Shown here one piece after another: positions 61,108 through 61,223 of a stretch of DNA of 61,223 nucleotides. Under the pieces are notes generated by a model. It made no database searches and was not told where the DNA came from. It was given only the letters and a program-made list of their open reading frames with translations. The stretch is from contig NZ_KQ465130.1 in assembly GCF_001308875.1 (NCBI RefSeq), positions 1-61,223 of the forward strand, read 5' to 3'. Made by a program: the position numbers and the translations under genes. Position 1 is the first letter of the stretch, and every line of letters starts with the position of its first letter. Origin of the DNA: Lysinibacillus sp. ZYM-1 (lineage in GTDB: Bacteria > Bacillota > Bacilli > Bacillales_A > Planococcaceae).

Positions 61108-61223
61108 GCCAAATTCGTCTACAACAACGCTATTCAGCGATTCAAGAATTATATCGAGAGGAAAAACTTTCGATTCTTTTACTATGTGAAATAGCTGGTG
61201 TTTCACGTGCAGCTTACTATAAG
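61092..61223 (+). CDS. IS3-family transposase orfB, N-terminal part
   Basis: The start of the DDE transposase in the -1 frame relative to orfA, so made by ribosomal frameshifting or its own start. The sequence reads SQIRLQQRYSAIQELYREEK, then LSILLLCEIAGVSRAAYYK, the HTH_21-type region before the catalytic core. The window ends before the DDE residues. The first complete codon shown marks the overlap with orfA, not a proven start. Confidence 0.75.

Larger units (their letters stand above)
60360..61223 (+). mobile_element. IS3-family insertion sequence (IS150-like), right part beyond window
   Basis: The left end is probably near 60360, where TGATATGCTCCC begins, followed by a short non-coding run and orfA. 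The element lies within a second copy of a terminator-like sequence (GACCAGGTACTCAC, 60345-60358), which ends abruptly at this point. orfA is nonsense-mutated, and orfB enters in the -1 frame and runs off the window end, so the right terminus and target duplication cannot be seen. Confidence 0.8.

Noticed and set aside
1..61223. CRISPR array, rRNA or tRNA genes
   Set aside because: No regular spaced repeats and no recognisable tRNA or rRNA sequence were seen on either strand.

Overview
This window comes from the chromosome of a low-G+C, endospore-forming Firmicute, most likely Lysinibacillus or a close Bacillaceae relative. The evidence is AT-rich sequence with strong GGAGG ribosome sites, a B. 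subtilis-type LigD/Ku pair, a preQ1-I riboswitch over queuosine genes, a YkuI homologue, a manganese catalase operon behind a sigma-G-type promoter, and an SLH (S-layer) domain stub. The genus is inferred from gene content; no rRNA or tRNA gene was seen.

Layout. 0-8.5 kb: a lipoprotein, a small duplicated-domain protein, an ArsR/MFS efflux pair, a DUF3888 protein, a broken serine hydrolase behind a DUF1835 gene, an SDR, a duplicated membrane-anchored protein and a GNAT. 8.8-20.4 kb: a chemoreceptor without an external sensor, an MBL hydrolase, divergent ligD and ku (non-homologous end joining), a P-loop kinase, a methyltransferase, a serine hydrolase, a DHFR-like reductase divergent from a WYL regulator, a DUF418 membrane protein and RidA. 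21-28 kb: a TetR-alpha/beta hydrolase-dihydrolipoyl dehydrogenase cluster with two matching operators, DinB, DUF1871 and an aminoglycoside-phosphotransferase-like gene. 27.3-30.7 kb: a queuosine locus on the minus strand: sigma-A promoter, preQ1-I riboswitch, queF, an internal terminator, queC-queD-queE, then a VUT-family precursor transporter. 30.7-41.6 kb: a MarR/MFS pair with repeated operators, an S9 peptidase, DinB, a YrzF-like kinase, methyltransferase, VOC and GT2 genes and several small membrane proteins.

41.6-51.3 kb is the most disturbed part. It holds prophage debris (an XkdP-like tail fragment and repeated terminators), then an intact DUF3231-manganese catalase operon and ctaG/DUF2243. 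After these come two directly repeated, degenerate tyrosine-integrase genes, each followed by the same hairpin and an att-like core that overlaps the 3' end of the ykuI homologue. Between the two copies sits a G+C-richer secreted serine hydrolase abutting an SLH-domain stub. This is best read as a relic of tandem site-specific insertion at ykuI.

51.3-61.2 kb: ykuI (degenerate EAL), a zinc-ribbon protein next to an SPFH/YdjI-like protein, DUF423, a thioesterase, DUF2935, a DUF421 fragment, a dead ATP-dependent DNA ligase whose catalytic lysine codon now reads Glu, an HxlR regulator divergent from a nitroreductase, and an IS3-family element running off the window end.

Several genes shorter than 60 codons were found by hand (20426-20491, 26784-26954, 38078-38227, 43413-43550). 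Nothing here is clearly a new defence system. The strongest candidates for new biology are the ykuI-targeted tandem element relic, the 21-codon gene with its own promoter and terminator upstream of ridA, and the sigma-G-type promoters in front of the catalase operon and a 49-residue Asn/Gln-rich gene.
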